Positions 34,846 through 43,204 of a DNA stretch of 64,000 nucleotides are shown piece after piece. The position numbers and the translations under genes were made by a program. Each line of letters opens with the position of its first letter. Within the stretch, counting starts at the first letter, position 1. The DNA comes from Bin55 sp965116055 (GTDB taxonomy: Bacteria; Pseudomonadota; Gammaproteobacteria; Pseudomonadales; Azotimanducaceae), in assembly GCA_965116055.1 (NCBI GenBank), contig OZ220466.1, positions 1,612,001 to 1,676,000 on the forward strand. Direction: 5' to 3'. The notes below the pieces were generated by a model, which ran no database searches, was not told the DNA's origin, and was given only the letters and a program-made list of their open reading frames with translations.

Positions 34846-35294
34846 ATCTTTCCCCGAGCTTTCACAGGATCAAGCAAAGACCAATCTCCTTGTTCGACTT
34901 CATGACCGCTGGGGAAAGGTGAACGTGCTTCCAGTCCTAGCGATTCCAGCACCTGATCGTTACGGTAGTAGCACTGTAGCAGTATCCCACCAAGTAACCT
35001 CACAATGTGAGGTTTGTCTCGTTCTATATTTGTAAAGGCCTCCCATCGGGCATCGAAATCACTCTGTTCAAATGTCATACCGGGGGTGCTTCCGTTCAGT
35101 TCTTTCAAGAGCTCGACGAGGTGCTTAGAAGCATCGCTTGAAATGCTTGCTATCACATCGTTCACTATCTCTTCCGAACCTGCGCTAGGCGCGCAGATCG
35201 CTTCGTTCACCGGAATCATCGTATCCAGTAAAGCAGCAAATGTTTTTCGGAGATTCGGATCAAAGCGCTCTTGCGCGATAAGCGTGTCATCCAT
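34830..35294 (-). CDS. Small partner of GMC dehydrogenase (gluconate 2-dehydrogenase subunit 3-like)
   Basis: A 154-residue, largely helical protein. I assign it mainly from position: it lies 11 bases behind a GMC oxidoreductase gene, as subunit-3-type partners do, and RKTFAALLDTMIPVNEA near 16-32 resembles the start of that family. No Tat or Sec signal is visible, unlike many family members, so a cytoplasmic complex is likely. AGGAG is well placed before the ATG. Its 3' end overlaps the convergent SDR gene by 16 bases. A protein of unrelated fold cannot be excluded. Confidence 0.6.
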   Translation of the reverse strand: MDDTLIAQERFDPNLRKTFAALLDTMIPVNEAICAPSAGSEEIVNDVIASISSDASKHLVELLKELNGSTPGMTFEQSDFDARWEAFTNIERDKPHIVRLLGGILLQCYYRNDQVLESLGLEARSPFPSGHEVEQGDWSLLDPVKARGKIYRAV

Positions 35295-35305
35295 AAAAGA
35301 GTCTC

Positions 35306-36922
35306 CTAATCGAAGAGTGTTGCCAGCCGTTGTTTCATAGAATCGGTAACGTACAGCGCTAACGCGCCGATCGTTCGAGTGGGATTAACGCCCGCACTAG
35401 TTACGAACAAACTGCCGTCTACGATGAATAGATTCCGCACATCGTGACTGCGACCCCATTCATTCACGACCGATCGTTCAGGATTCGTGCCCATGCGTGC
35501 AGTTCCCATAAGATGCCAGCCGCCACCAGCAATTGGCGCATCTGAAATGACGTCATGGGCGCCGGCAGCTTTTAGTACTTCTGTGGCGCGCTCGATCGAA
35601 AAGTTGAGCATGTTGCGAGAATTTTCGCTAAGGGTGTAATTGAGCTTCGGACACGGTATCCCATCTGGGTCTAGCAGCCCCTCGTCAATGGTTACGGTAT
35701 TGGTTTCTTCAGGAAGATCCTCGCATATTGCGACCATACCGGTGATTCGGTCAACCATCCGTCGATAGTGTGAATGATGCTCTTTTCCCCATGGAATCCT
35801 ACCTGAAAACACCCCTGTATACGCTGTGCCCACAGGACCTCGACCGCGGTTGATCTCGTAGGTGAATCCGCGAACGAATCCGCGACTTAGGTCTGTCTCA
35901 TAAAACTCTTGGCTCCAAATGCAAACGCCTGGCCCTCGCGCACCGTCAAGCGGTTCGTCAAAAATACCCTGAATTGATGCATATGGATGAAACATCAGGT
36001 TTTTACCAACCAATCCACTACGATTAGCAAGTCCGTGCGGAAATCGATTCGACTTCGAGTTCAAGAGTAGACGTGGGGTGCCGACGCCGTTGCACGCTAG
36101 GATAACGACCTCGGCAGGCTGAAAACGCTCAATACCATCCTTATCGAAATAAATTACGCCTGTTGCCATGTCGTTCTTGTCTACCGTCACTTCACTGACG
36201 CGAGCCCGCGTTTGCAGCTTGACCCCTGCGCGGATGGCATGAGGCCAGTAAGTAACGTCGGTACTGCCTTTAGCCCCCTGCGCGCAACCGCTCGTACAAG
36301 CACTGAGATTAATGCACTGCGCTCGACCGTCGTATGGTTCCGTGGCCACGGCTGCATCCGATGGCCACCAGTGCCAACCTAATTCGTTAAAGCCTTTGCC
36401 AAGCGTTTGTCCAGCTCTCCCTAAAGGCACTGGTCTCATGATCGCAGTTTTTGGTGGATATGCTGGATCTCCTGTCAAGCCGCTTACGCCCATCATGCGA
36501 TCATTTTCGTCGTAATAAGGCTCTAGTGTCTCGTAATCAATGGGCCAATCATCTGCAACGCCATCCAACGTACGCACTCGAAAGTCCGAAGGATGAAATC
36601 GCGGGAAATGCGCGTTGTAGAGAATAGTGCCTCCACCAACGCCGTTGAAATTTGCGATTGCGATCGGGGAGTCTGTCTCATTAATAGGGTAGTCGGTTAC
36701 TCGACCTCGTCGATTCGGACTAGCGCTGAACTCACCAAAATGTCGCGCTTCCCAGTCGCGGGTAGTGCTTGGATATTCGCTGGGCTTCGTCCATTCGCCT
36801 TGTTCGAGGCAAAGAATTTGCATACGTGTGTCTGCGAGATTCCATGCGGCCGCAGCGCCCGATGCTCCCGAACCGACAATGACTACGTCAACACGTTCTT
36901 CCTGCTTGGCCACAAAAGGCAT
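35306..36922 (-). CDS. GMC family FAD oxidoreductase
   Basis: Glucose-methanol-choline family flavoprotein of 538 residues that oxidises an alcohol group. The FAD dinucleotide fold VDVVIVGSGASGAAAAWNLA is near 12-31, FNGVGGGTILYNAHFPRF near 95-112 is the second FAD contact, and the C-terminal active-site histidine is in GGGWHLMGTARMG with the asparagine in SAGVNPTRTIGAL. A cysteine-rich piece CINLSACTSGCAQGAKGS near 210-227 suggests a metal or Fe-S-like feature seen in the dehydrogenase (not oxidase) members. With the small downstream partner it may donate electrons to the respiratory chain. Substrate unknown; sterol- or polyol-like alcohols are possible. Confidence 0.87.
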   Translation of the reverse strand: MPFVAKQEERVDVVIVGSGASGAAAAWNLADTRMQILCLEQGEWTKPSEYPSTTRDWEARHFGEFSASPNRRGRVTDYPINETDSPIAIANFNGVGGGTILYNAHFPRFHPSDFRVRTLDGVADDWPIDYETLEPYYDENDRMMGVSGLTGDPAYPPKTAIMRPVPLGRAGQTLGKGFNELGWHWWPSDAAVATEPYDGRAQCINLSACTSGCAQGAKGSTDVTYWPHAIRAGVKLQTRARVSEVTVDKNDMATGVIYFDKDGIERFQPAEVVILACNGVGTPRLLLNSKSNRFPHGLANRSGLVGKNLMFHPYASIQGIFDEPLDGARGPGVCIWSQEFYETDLSRGFVRGFTYEINRGRGPVGTAYTGVFSGRIPWGKEHHSHYRRMVDRITGMVAICEDLPEETNTVTIDEGLLDPDGIPCPKLNYTLSENSRNMLNFSIERATEVLKAAGAHDVISDAPIAGGGWHLMGTARMGTNPERSVVNEWGRSHDVRNLFIVDGSLFVTSAGVNPTRTIGALALYVTDSMKQRLATLFD

Positions 36923-37510
36923 CCTTCACAATCTGTCGTGAGATTTTAGAGCTGCTTAGATACTATTCAGCTGGGAGTAGGTCAATCAATATCGGTGTCA
37001 CTTTCCTATATACTAAAGCAAGACCTCGGATGCATTAACTCATTCGCGAAGTAAGCCTCGAATTAATTCGAATTCGTTTGAGAGTTTGAATGCATGTGAG
37101 ATATATTTCTATAGGATATTACTTTAATTCACTGATATATTAAACTATTCATTTAGAAAATCATTCACGATACGTATCAGTCAGCTATTCTTTGTTCCAT
37201 CAATAGGTGTTGCAAAATACCCCGTCTAGCATTTGATTCAGGGCATGTTAACACTATCACAACCATTAACGCATTAATAATGAGTGCGAAGACGATGCAT
37301 TCAAGGCATATCCGTCAAGTTGCCCTCTCGCGAGAAGATACAACATCCTCTTTTCATCTAACGAGACAGCTTCTCAATATTATTGCGTTGATGGTACCTT
37401 TCACGGTCATACACCCGAGGTTCAATCCGGCTCGCCATAGAAAGCTCTGCATACCAAAAAGAATCGGCGGCAGACTGTGACATTGATATGATTACAAAGT
37501 GGTTCAGGCT
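36923..37510. other. AT-rich intergenic region before the IetAS-type module
   Basis: About 590 bases without a convincing gene. The part at 36950-37280 is very rich in A/T, unlike both neighbours. The frame at 37280-37480 resembles nothing. At 37419-37437 a tRNA T-arm-like string, GGTTCAATCCGGCTCGCCA, occurs, but no tRNA can be folded around it. The region may hold the left boundary of the inserted block. Confidence 0.4.
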
Positions 37511-37627
37511 ATGAAATCAGGCACCAATGACACGGAACGTGCTTCGGTTATGGTGAGAGTCCTGGAACACATTCTCAAGCAGGTTGACGTATCCCTTGAC
37601 CAGGGAGGACATGCCGGCTTCGCGTAA
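37511..37627 (+). CDS. Short reading frame upstream of the AAA ATPase gene (38 aa)
   Basis: A 38-codon frame from ATG 37511, ending 54 bases before the ATPase start. It begins MKSGTNDTERASVMVRVLE and contains a short amphipathic stretch. No family is recognised and no clear ribosome-binding site precedes it. Base composition already resembles the GC-richer block to its right, so it may be a leader peptide, the 3' remnant of a broken gene or chance. Low confidence. Confidence 0.2.
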   Translation: MKSGTNDTERASVMVRVLEHILKQVDVSLDQGGHAGFA

Positions 37628-37681
37628 TCACTGAGGCGCTTGTGGAGAAATTCAGACGAACTGACGCTAGGAGTGAATCAA

Positions 37682-38689
37682 ATGGCGCGCGGTGATCTTC
37701 TAATAAACCTTGTAAGAGCAAGCGTTGCGGGTAACAAGAACGCGGTGCGCTCGACGGTCGAAACAATCATCGCCGAAGAGAAGAGCAAGCAACACACGGT
37801 GCTTGCGGACAGACTCTCCAGAGCGATGCAGACCAACGGGAACGGTAGGAGCAAGTTTCTCTCGGTTTCGGAGACTGCACACAAGGGGCGTGAATTTATT
37901 GCTGAGATCACGCCCAAGCGAAATCTGGGCGATATGGTTCTGTCCGATATTTGCTTCACGGCTGTTGATCAGTTGATCCAGGAACAGCAACGGTCCAGTC
38001 TGCTGCGCGCGCACGGTCTTGACCCGCGGCACCGCCTTCTTCTTGTCGGGCCGCCAGGTAACGGCAAGACTTCGCTGGCCGAGGCAATCGCCGAAGTGCT
38101 GGCCGTGCCGTTCTTCGTGGTGCGTTACGAGACCATGATCGGCAGTTATCTCGGCGAAACCGCCACCCGTCTCAAGCATGTTTTCGACTATGTTCGAACC
38201 ACGCCTTGCGTCCTGTTCTTCGATGAATTCGATGCCGTCGGCAAAGAGCGCGGTGACATTCACGAAACCGGAGAAATCAAGCGCGTCGTCACATCGCTGC
38301 TGATGCATGTTGATGAATTGCCGAGTTACGCAGTCGTCATCGCTGCGACCAACCATTCCGAACTGCTGGACCGCGCCGTATGGCGTCGATTCCAGCTTCG
38401 TTTGGGGTTGCCCGCGCCGAGCAAGAAGGAACTGACGGAATATTTCAACAGGTTTCTCGCATCGTTCGATAAGCGTCCGGGTGTTACAGCTCCCACTATT
38501 GTCAAACATCTCGGTGCAATCAGCTATGCCGAGGCAGAAGAATTCACACTTGACGTGCGCCGTCGCGACGTGATGATGATGAAAGAACGGTCGTTAAAGA
38601 AGACGATTGAGGAACAACTGAAGCTCTGGCAGGAGCGAGTCCAGCCGACCCGTACTGAGGACGCGGAGCAAGAATTGCCCAATGGCTGA
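37682..38689 (+). CDS. ietA: AAA ATPase of an IetAS-type system
   Basis: AAA+ ATPase of 335 residues from the ATG at 37682, chosen because AGGAG stands 8 bases upstream; a TTG at 37640 is less likely. An N-terminal helical part (about 1-105) precedes the AAA core: Walker A VGPPGNGKTS near 122-131, Walker B LFFDEFDAVG near 178-187, sensor 1 AATNH near 222-226 and DRAVWRRF with candidate arginine fingers near 231-238. Its 3' end overlaps the subtilase gene by 8 bases. This gene order and domain pair match IetA/IetS, described as a plasmid-stability toxin-antitoxin-like pair and later among antiviral systems. The gene symbol rests on architecture; sequence closeness was not tested. The ATPase probably controls or feeds the protease. 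Confidence 0.8.
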   Translation: MARGDLLINLVRASVAGNKNAVRSTVETIIAEEKSKQHTVLADRLSRAMQTNGNGRSKFLSVSETAHKGREFIAEITPKRNLGDMVLSDICFTAVDQLIQEQQRSSLLRAHGLDPRHRLLLVGPPGNGKTSLAEAIAEVLAVPFFVVRYETMIGSYLGETATRLKHVFDYVRTTPCVLFFDEFDAVGKERGDIHETGEIKRVVTSLLMHVDELPSYAVVIAATNHSELLDRAVWRRFQLRLGLPAPSKKELTEYFNRFLASFDKRPGVTAPTIVKHLGAISYAEAEEFTLDVRRRDVMMMKERSLKKTIEEQLKLWQERVQPTRTEDAEQELPNG

Positions 38690-41312
38690 ACGTCCCCTCT
38701 TGGCGATACCGCCTCCAGAGCGGCGCGCAGCTGCGGCTGGCCATCCGCCCAGGGAGAACATTCCACCCGTTGATGTAGGCAGGCAGGCTGATCGTCTCGG
38801 CCCGAAATTCGAGCGTCTGGAACGGGTGCTCGGCGACCCTAACGCGCTCGGTGAACTTCGCGACGATCCGTCTGCAATCGTCCCCGAACGCGCCCTCGTT
38901 TTCGAGGTCGCCAGTACAGTCGCCGACTTTTACCGCGCAGTGCGCGGCATGAAGGGCCTTGAATTTCTCGGCGAAGACGAAAGCGACGTCGCCCCCGATG
39001 AAGACTTTTATGTGCTGGACAGAGATGGCAAGGCCAGAAGCGACAAGCGGGTCTCCCGGAGATTCTATTTCACAATTCCAGATCGGAGTGCGCTCAGGGA
39101 ATTAGTGAGCCTATGGCAACGATTCCGACGCGGCGAAGCCCTTAGACGCGGCTTCTCGGCATGGGGCAATGTCTTTAGCCGCCTCGCGGATATGCGACCC
39201 TGGGGACCACAGGATCGTCTGACCGAAGAAGCGGTTAAGGATTGGCAAGAACGCCTGGAATTCGAGCCCGACACACCGATCAGGTTTGAGGTTGAGTTCT
39301 GGTATCGCAACAATATAGTGCAGCGCGAGACAGCTGAAACTAGTTTCACGGATAAACTGCGTGAACTAGGCGGCCGTGTGCTGGACCGCGCGGTGATAGG
39401 CGATATCCGCTACCATGCTGCATTGGTCGAAGTATCACCCGAGGCGATTAGGGATGTGCTTGATCACCCTGATGTTGGTTTAGCCGCATTTGACGGCGTG
39501 ATGGTATTGCGGCCCCAATCCATGATATCTGGGCCAGTCGAAGGCGATCTTGAGGATGCTGTCGAAGCAGGCGGCGCGGAACTCGACGAAGGCAGCGTGG
39601 AACTTGACAAGCCGATTGTAGCCTTGCTTGACGGCGTGCCGATGGCACGGCACGACCGTCTTGCAGACCGGCTGATCATAGACGATCCGGACGATTTTGC
39701 TGACAAATATGGCAAGGCTGCCGAACAGCGCCACGGCACGTCAATGGCATCGTTGATCCTACACGGCGATCTGAACGCGCCCGTACCCGAGCCGCCGGTT
39801 AGGCACCGCCTTTATGTTCGTCCCGTCATGTACCCACAGTCGGACGGTTTCGGCGATGCTCTGGAAATCATGCCGCCGGACCAGCTCGGCATTGACCTGA
39901 TCTGGCGTGCTTTCATTCGCATGTTTGATGGCGAAAGCGACGAGGAACCGACAGCACCGACAGTGTGCATCGTTAACCTGTCACTAGGTGATGCCAACAG
40001 ACGCTTCGCCGGGGTGATGAGTCCATGGGCGCGCCTAATTGACCACCTCGCCTGGCGTTACAAGGTCTTGATCCTTGTGAGTGCCGGAAACATCACGGAA
40101 CGTATGCCCCTTAAGGATATCGTTCAATGGGCGGATTTCGAAAACGCAAAGGTCGAAGATCGTCAGGCAACGTTGCTTCGCGCGATACTACGTCAACGTG
40201 CAAAACGTCAATTGCTCGCGCCTTCCGAAGCTGTCAATGCACTGACGGTCGGAGCTGCTCATACCGACAACATCGCGCCGAACGGACAAGGTACGATGGC
40301 GGTTGATCCGTATGCAAGTCCGTTCCTACCGAATTCGAGTTCGGCGTTAGGGCTGGGCTTCAAGGGCATGATCAAACCGGAAATCCTTTTTCCGGGCGGA
40401 GCGGAACAGGTTTTCGCGAGTTCGAGCCATGCCCCGATTGAGGTCAGTCCGATCACGCAACCCGCCTATTTCTTCGGCATCGGCGTGGCCAGCCCCGACT
40501 CTACCGGTTTGACGAACTGCGAACTCAATATGAGTGGCACGAGCGTCGCCACGGCTCTCGCGACGCACAACGCCTTGCGCATCCTTGAAGCGTTGGAAGA
40601 ATTGCCGGACGACCCGGCGCATCCGAAAATTGACCCTACATATCATGCCGTCATCCTAAAGGCGTTGCTTGTTCACAGCGCCCGCTGGGATAGCAATACC
40701 GCGGACACGCTCAAGACGATCATCATCCGAAACGAGAAACGAAAACTGTACTGGGAACATGTGCGGAACGAGATCAGTCGCTTTCTCGGCTTCGGATCTC
40801 CAGATATTGAGCGCGTGGTTGACTGCGCTGAGAATCTCGCAACCTTGATCGGGTGGAACTCAATCCATTCGAAAAAGACGGATCGTTTCGCGGTACCTCT
40901 CCCCGTCGAGCTGGAAGGAACAGTCGGATTTCGGGCGCTATCGGTCACGATCGCTTGGCTGACGCCGATCACGCATTCGCACTGGATGTACCGCCTTGCG
41001 AAATTCAAGGCCGATCCGGGCAGCGACAAGAAATTCTCCATCGGTGCTAGCAACGCGGAGCAACAGCCGTCGCACAACTCTCTCGGCAAAGGCACGGTCT
41101 ATCACCATCGCTGGGAAGGTAAAGACGCTGTGGATTTTGTTGATGACGGCAATCTCGTGCTGGACGTGACTTGCTCACCAGCAACCGGTAAATTGGACGA
41201 TCCGATTGCCTACGCCCTTGTCGTGACCTTGGAAGTCGGACAGGATGTCGCCGTGCCGGTCTACGAGGGCATACGCGAGCGGTTGCGAGAAATCGTTCGT
41301 GTCAGGGCATGA
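38682..41312 (+). CDS. ietS: Subtilisin-like (S8) serine protease of an IetAS-type system
   Basis: An 876-residue protease with a long N-terminal region (about 1-300) of unknown fold and no signal peptide, so it should act in the cytoplasm. The S8 triad is complete: D317 in VALLDGVP, H351 in QRHGTSMAS and S621 in MSGTSVATA; the usual proline after the serine motif is replaced by Ala-Leu. A large segment between H351 and S621 contains the oxyanion asparagine region (VSAGN near 466-470). The C-terminal part (about 700-876) is beta-rich. Overlap with the ATPase gene indicates co-translation. The pair is GC-rich and lies between an AT-rich spacer and an IS remnant, fitting a transferred defence module. 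An intracellular protease held in check until infection is the likely logic. Confidence 0.85.
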   Translation: MAERPLLAIPPPERRAAAAGHPPRENIPPVDVGRQADRLGPKFERLERVLGDPNALGELRDDPSAIVPERALVFEVASTVADFYRAVRGMKGLEFLGEDESDVAPDEDFYVLDRDGKARSDKRVSRRFYFTIPDRSALRELVSLWQRFRRGEALRRGFSAWGNVFSRLADMRPWGPQDRLTEEAVKDWQERLEFEPDTPIRFEVEFWYRNNIVQRETAETSFTDKLRELGGRVLDRAVIGDIRYHAALVEVSPEAIRDVLDHPDVGLAAFDGVMVLRPQSMISGPVEGDLEDAVEAGGAELDEGSVELDKPIVALLDGVPMARHDRLADRLIIDDPDDFADKYGKAAEQRHGTSMASLILHGDLNAPVPEPPVRHRLYVRPVMYPQSDGFGDALEIMPPDQLGIDLIWRAFIRMFDGESDEEPTAPTVCIVNLSLGDANRRFAGVMSPWARLIDHLAWRYKVLILVSAGNITERMPLKDIVQWADFENAKVEDRQATLLRAILRQRAKRQLLAPSEAVNALTVGAAHTDNIAPNGQGTMAVDPYASPFLPNSSSALGLGFKGMIKPEILFPGGAEQVFASSSHAPIEVSPITQPAYFFGIGVASPDSTGLTNCELNMSGTSVATALATHNALRILEALEELPDDPAHPKIDPTYHAVILKALLVHSARWDSNTADTLKTIIIRNEKRKLYWEHVRNEISRFLGFGSPDIERVVDCAENLATLIGWNSIHSKKTDRFAVPLPVELEGTVGFRALSVTIAWLTPITHSHWMYRLAKFKADPGSDKKFSIGASNAEQQPSHNSLGKGTVYHHRWEGKDAVDFVDDGNLVLDVTCSPATGKLDDPIAYALVVTLEVGQDVAVPVYEGIRERLREIVRVRA

Positions 41313-41574
41313 AATATTCTTGAATTGCCGCATCTTCGAAAAAGTCAGCGTTTAATACTAACGAGCACATATCAAAACTCATCTACTCATTCTCGCTGTC
41401 CAATTGGTATGATGCGCTCTGGCTGATTAGTGAATTTGTTCAGGCGTTGACGACATCCTCGTAAGTCTCGAAAACGAGGTTTGAGATCTAGTTATCGCGT
41501 ATGCACTGCCCAGACGTTCTCCATTTATTGAGTTCTGTTTGGGGATCGGGGTGTAGGGCCTCACTTCACGGATC
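41313..41574. other. Non-coding spacer between subtilase gene and IS remnant
   Basis: No gene seen. It contains the left copy of a short direct repeat (41468-41486, TCGAAAACGAGGTTTGAGA) that returns with small gaps at 41837-41858, on the other side of the transposase fragment. Base composition falls back towards that of the host. Confidence 0.4.
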
Positions 41575-41858
41575 ATGTTTAAGCGCGGTAAGCATCGGGC
41601 CCTCACGGTATATCAACGTCGTGAGAATCGGCGACGGGCCAAGGTGCGTGTTGAGCATGTGTTTGCTAGTTGCCAGAACGAACTTGGCGGTAAATTCATC
41701 CGCACTATCGGATTGGATCGCGCCTCGGTGCAAATGGGCTTGCAAAACTTGCCCTATAACATGCACCGCTTGGTGTTTTTATTTCAAACACCCGACATTC
41801 AATATTCATTCATCATCGCACAATGCTACCGACAAATCGAAAAAACGAGGTTTTGAGA
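41468..41858. repeat. Imperfect direct repeats on both sides of the transposase remnant
   Basis: TCGAAAACGAGGTTTGAGA (41468-41486) and TCGAAAAAACGAGGTTTTGAGA (41837-41858) differ only by three extra A/T bases in the second copy. They are in the same orientation, so they are not terminal inverted repeats of the IS. The right copy covers the end of the transposase reading frame. They could be remnants of two tandem IS ends. Confidence 0.4.
41575..41856 (+). pseudogene. IS5-family transposase remnant (C-terminal part)
   Basis: The frame encodes the C-terminal end of a DDE transposase of the IS5 family. RAKVRVEHVFASCQNELGGK followed by FIRTIGLDRASVQMGLQNLP and YNMHRLVF matches the conserved tail, including the YxxxR...VEHVF glutamate region. 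The N-terminal two thirds, with the DDE aspartates, is absent and a stop lies a short way upstream in the same frame, so it cannot be active. It directly follows the IetAS-type pair and marks past insertion or rearrangement there. No convincing terminal inverted repeats were found. Confidence 0.75.
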
Positions 41859-42338
41859 GGAGCCCGATCGTGAGTGGTACATGCGGTGCCACGACATTGA
41901 GCAGTTGTTTCGTTGATTGAAGGGATGCCGTCGTATCTCTCACAATACAAAAATTCAACGTGATATGCCTCGGACGCATCGTCGGCGCACTTATTTGATA
42001 CGTTGCTGTTAATATGCCTTAGTTTTTCGATTTCCATATGGAATGACGGCCGCGATTTATTAATGCCAGGCCGCTTGACACCATAACCAGTCAGAATGCA
42101 ATAGCAAGATCAATTATCTGTTGATCTTCATTACCCGACGTATCTCTTTAGTAGATAGACGGTACTAGCTTATATCGTGGCTGGATTATCAATGTCGTTT
42201 ACGACAAAGGGTAGGTGAGTGTTCGGCCGCTTTTAGACATGAACTGACTTCATGGCAGAACAGCGGATATTTCAAAGTTGAAGGAAACGGTTTGGATAAT
42301 TTTGCGCTCTTGATAAGTGCCTAACACAGAGGCGTTTC
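41859..42338. other. Intergenic region before the MaoC-pair operon
   Basis: About 480 bases without a convincing gene. It is AT-rich with scattered short frames that resemble nothing. It presumably contains the promoter of the operon starting at 42339; no clear -35/-10 pair was picked out. Confidence 0.4.
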
Positions 42339-42785
42339 TTGGACGAAGATATCCAGGGTTTGCGCGATCAGTTTCTCAATCGCGAATTCGACGAAGTTAA
42401 GTTAGAGGTCAGCGGCAAGCGTTTTTCGGAGTACGCAAAAGCATGCGGCGAACTTGACGAGAAATTCACAAATCCGGATCACGAGGATTTTCAAGCGCCG
42501 CCAACGTTTGTAGCAACTTTGGTCGGCCGTCGAAATTTGCCTGAAGATTTCCCACAGCTTAATGGGGTCGGCATGGACGCAGGGAAGGCTGTTGAATGGA
42601 TAGCGCCAATACGGGACAACGTCACGTTGACAGGTAAATCGCACTTGCACGATATTTATACCAAGACTGGACGCTCAGGTCGCATGGTGTTCTTGGTAAC
42701 GCGTATGGAACTATACACGGACGACGGAACCCATGTCGCAAATGCAGATACCCGTACTGTCATAAGAGAGAGACCGAGTGGCTGA
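42339..42785 (+). CDS. MaoC-like hot-dog protein, FAS1-like dehydratase subunit
   Basis: Single hot-dog domain of 148 residues similar to the N-terminal 'FAS1-like dehydratase' domain. These often lack catalytic residues and form heterodimers with a catalytic MaoC subunit. The TTG start at 42339 is well supported by AGAGG six bases upstream (42328-42332). Landmarks are SEYAKACGELDEKFTNPDH near 30-48 and an APPTFVATL segment near 53-61. Its stop lies inside the start of the next MaoC gene (8-base overlap), which strongly suggests two subunits of one hydratase, as in mycobacterial HadAB or ChsH1/ChsH2-like enzymes. Confidence 0.8.
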   Translation: MDEDIQGLRDQFLNREFDEVKLEVSGKRFSEYAKACGELDEKFTNPDHEDFQAPPTFVATLVGRRNLPEDFPQLNGVGMDAGKAVEWIAPIRDNVTLTGKSHLHDIYTKTGRSGRMVFLVTRMELYTDDGTHVANADTRTVIRERPSG

Positions 42786-43197
42786 ACAAATTGCAAAAAT
42801 CGCCGATGTCGAATTCGGTGTTGAACTACCTGCATTCGACCCCGATACAAGTCTTGAGAACGTACGTCGTTTTGGCAAGCATGTAGGGTGGGACGGAGGC
42901 CGATTTACTGATCATGAATCTGCGCGCAAAGAGGGTTTTCCAGGCGCAATCATTCCCGGTGTCATGAGTCAAGGCTTTCTAGGTGCGATGATTCACCGAT
43001 GGGCTCCAACGGCACAGATAAAAGTCATCGACACGATTTTTCGCGCCCCTGTGTTGGTTGATCAGCCTCACAAAATCACTGGCGTCGTAACAAACATTGA
43101 AGAGGACAGTCACCAAGTAGAGATTGACATCACGATCACCAATGAAGCGAACGAAACGCGAGTGCAAGGCACAGCCACCATTGAGCTACCTAAGTAG
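42778..43197 (+). CDS. MaoC family dehydratase, catalytic-type subunit
   Basis: Single hot-dog protein of 139 residues. The central helix region HVGWDGGRFTDHESARKEGF near 35-54 resembles but does not exactly match the hydratase-2 motif; PGAIIPGVMSQGFLGAMIHRW (about 55-75) is the conserved helix with a histidine near the end. GTG start, overlapping the previous gene by 8 bases. Paired with that gene it should hydrate an enoyl-CoA or dehydrate a hydroxyacyl-CoA. Which subunit carries the Asp/His pair cannot be settled by eye, so the catalytic label is tentative. Confidence 0.78.
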   Translation: MAEQIAKIADVEFGVELPAFDPDTSLENVRRFGKHVGWDGGRFTDHESARKEGFPGAIIPGVMSQGFLGAMIHRWAPTAQIKVIDTIFRAPVLVDQPHKITGVVTNIEEDSHQVEIDITITNEANETRVQGTATIELPK

Positions 43198-43204
43198 CTG
43201 AGTC

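Noticed and set aside
37419..37437. Possible tRNA gene from a T-arm-like string
   Set aside because: No acceptor, D or anticodon stem can be paired around it, and the T-stem itself does not pair; at most an attachment-site relic.
37280..37480. 66-codon plus-strand frame in the AT-rich spacer
   Set aside because: No ribosome-binding site or family resemblance, and it spans the composition change; probably chance.
41501..41920. 139-codon frame across the transposase remnant
   Set aside because: It is the shadow of the transposase fragment in another frame; the IS5-like residues are in the frame starting at 41575.
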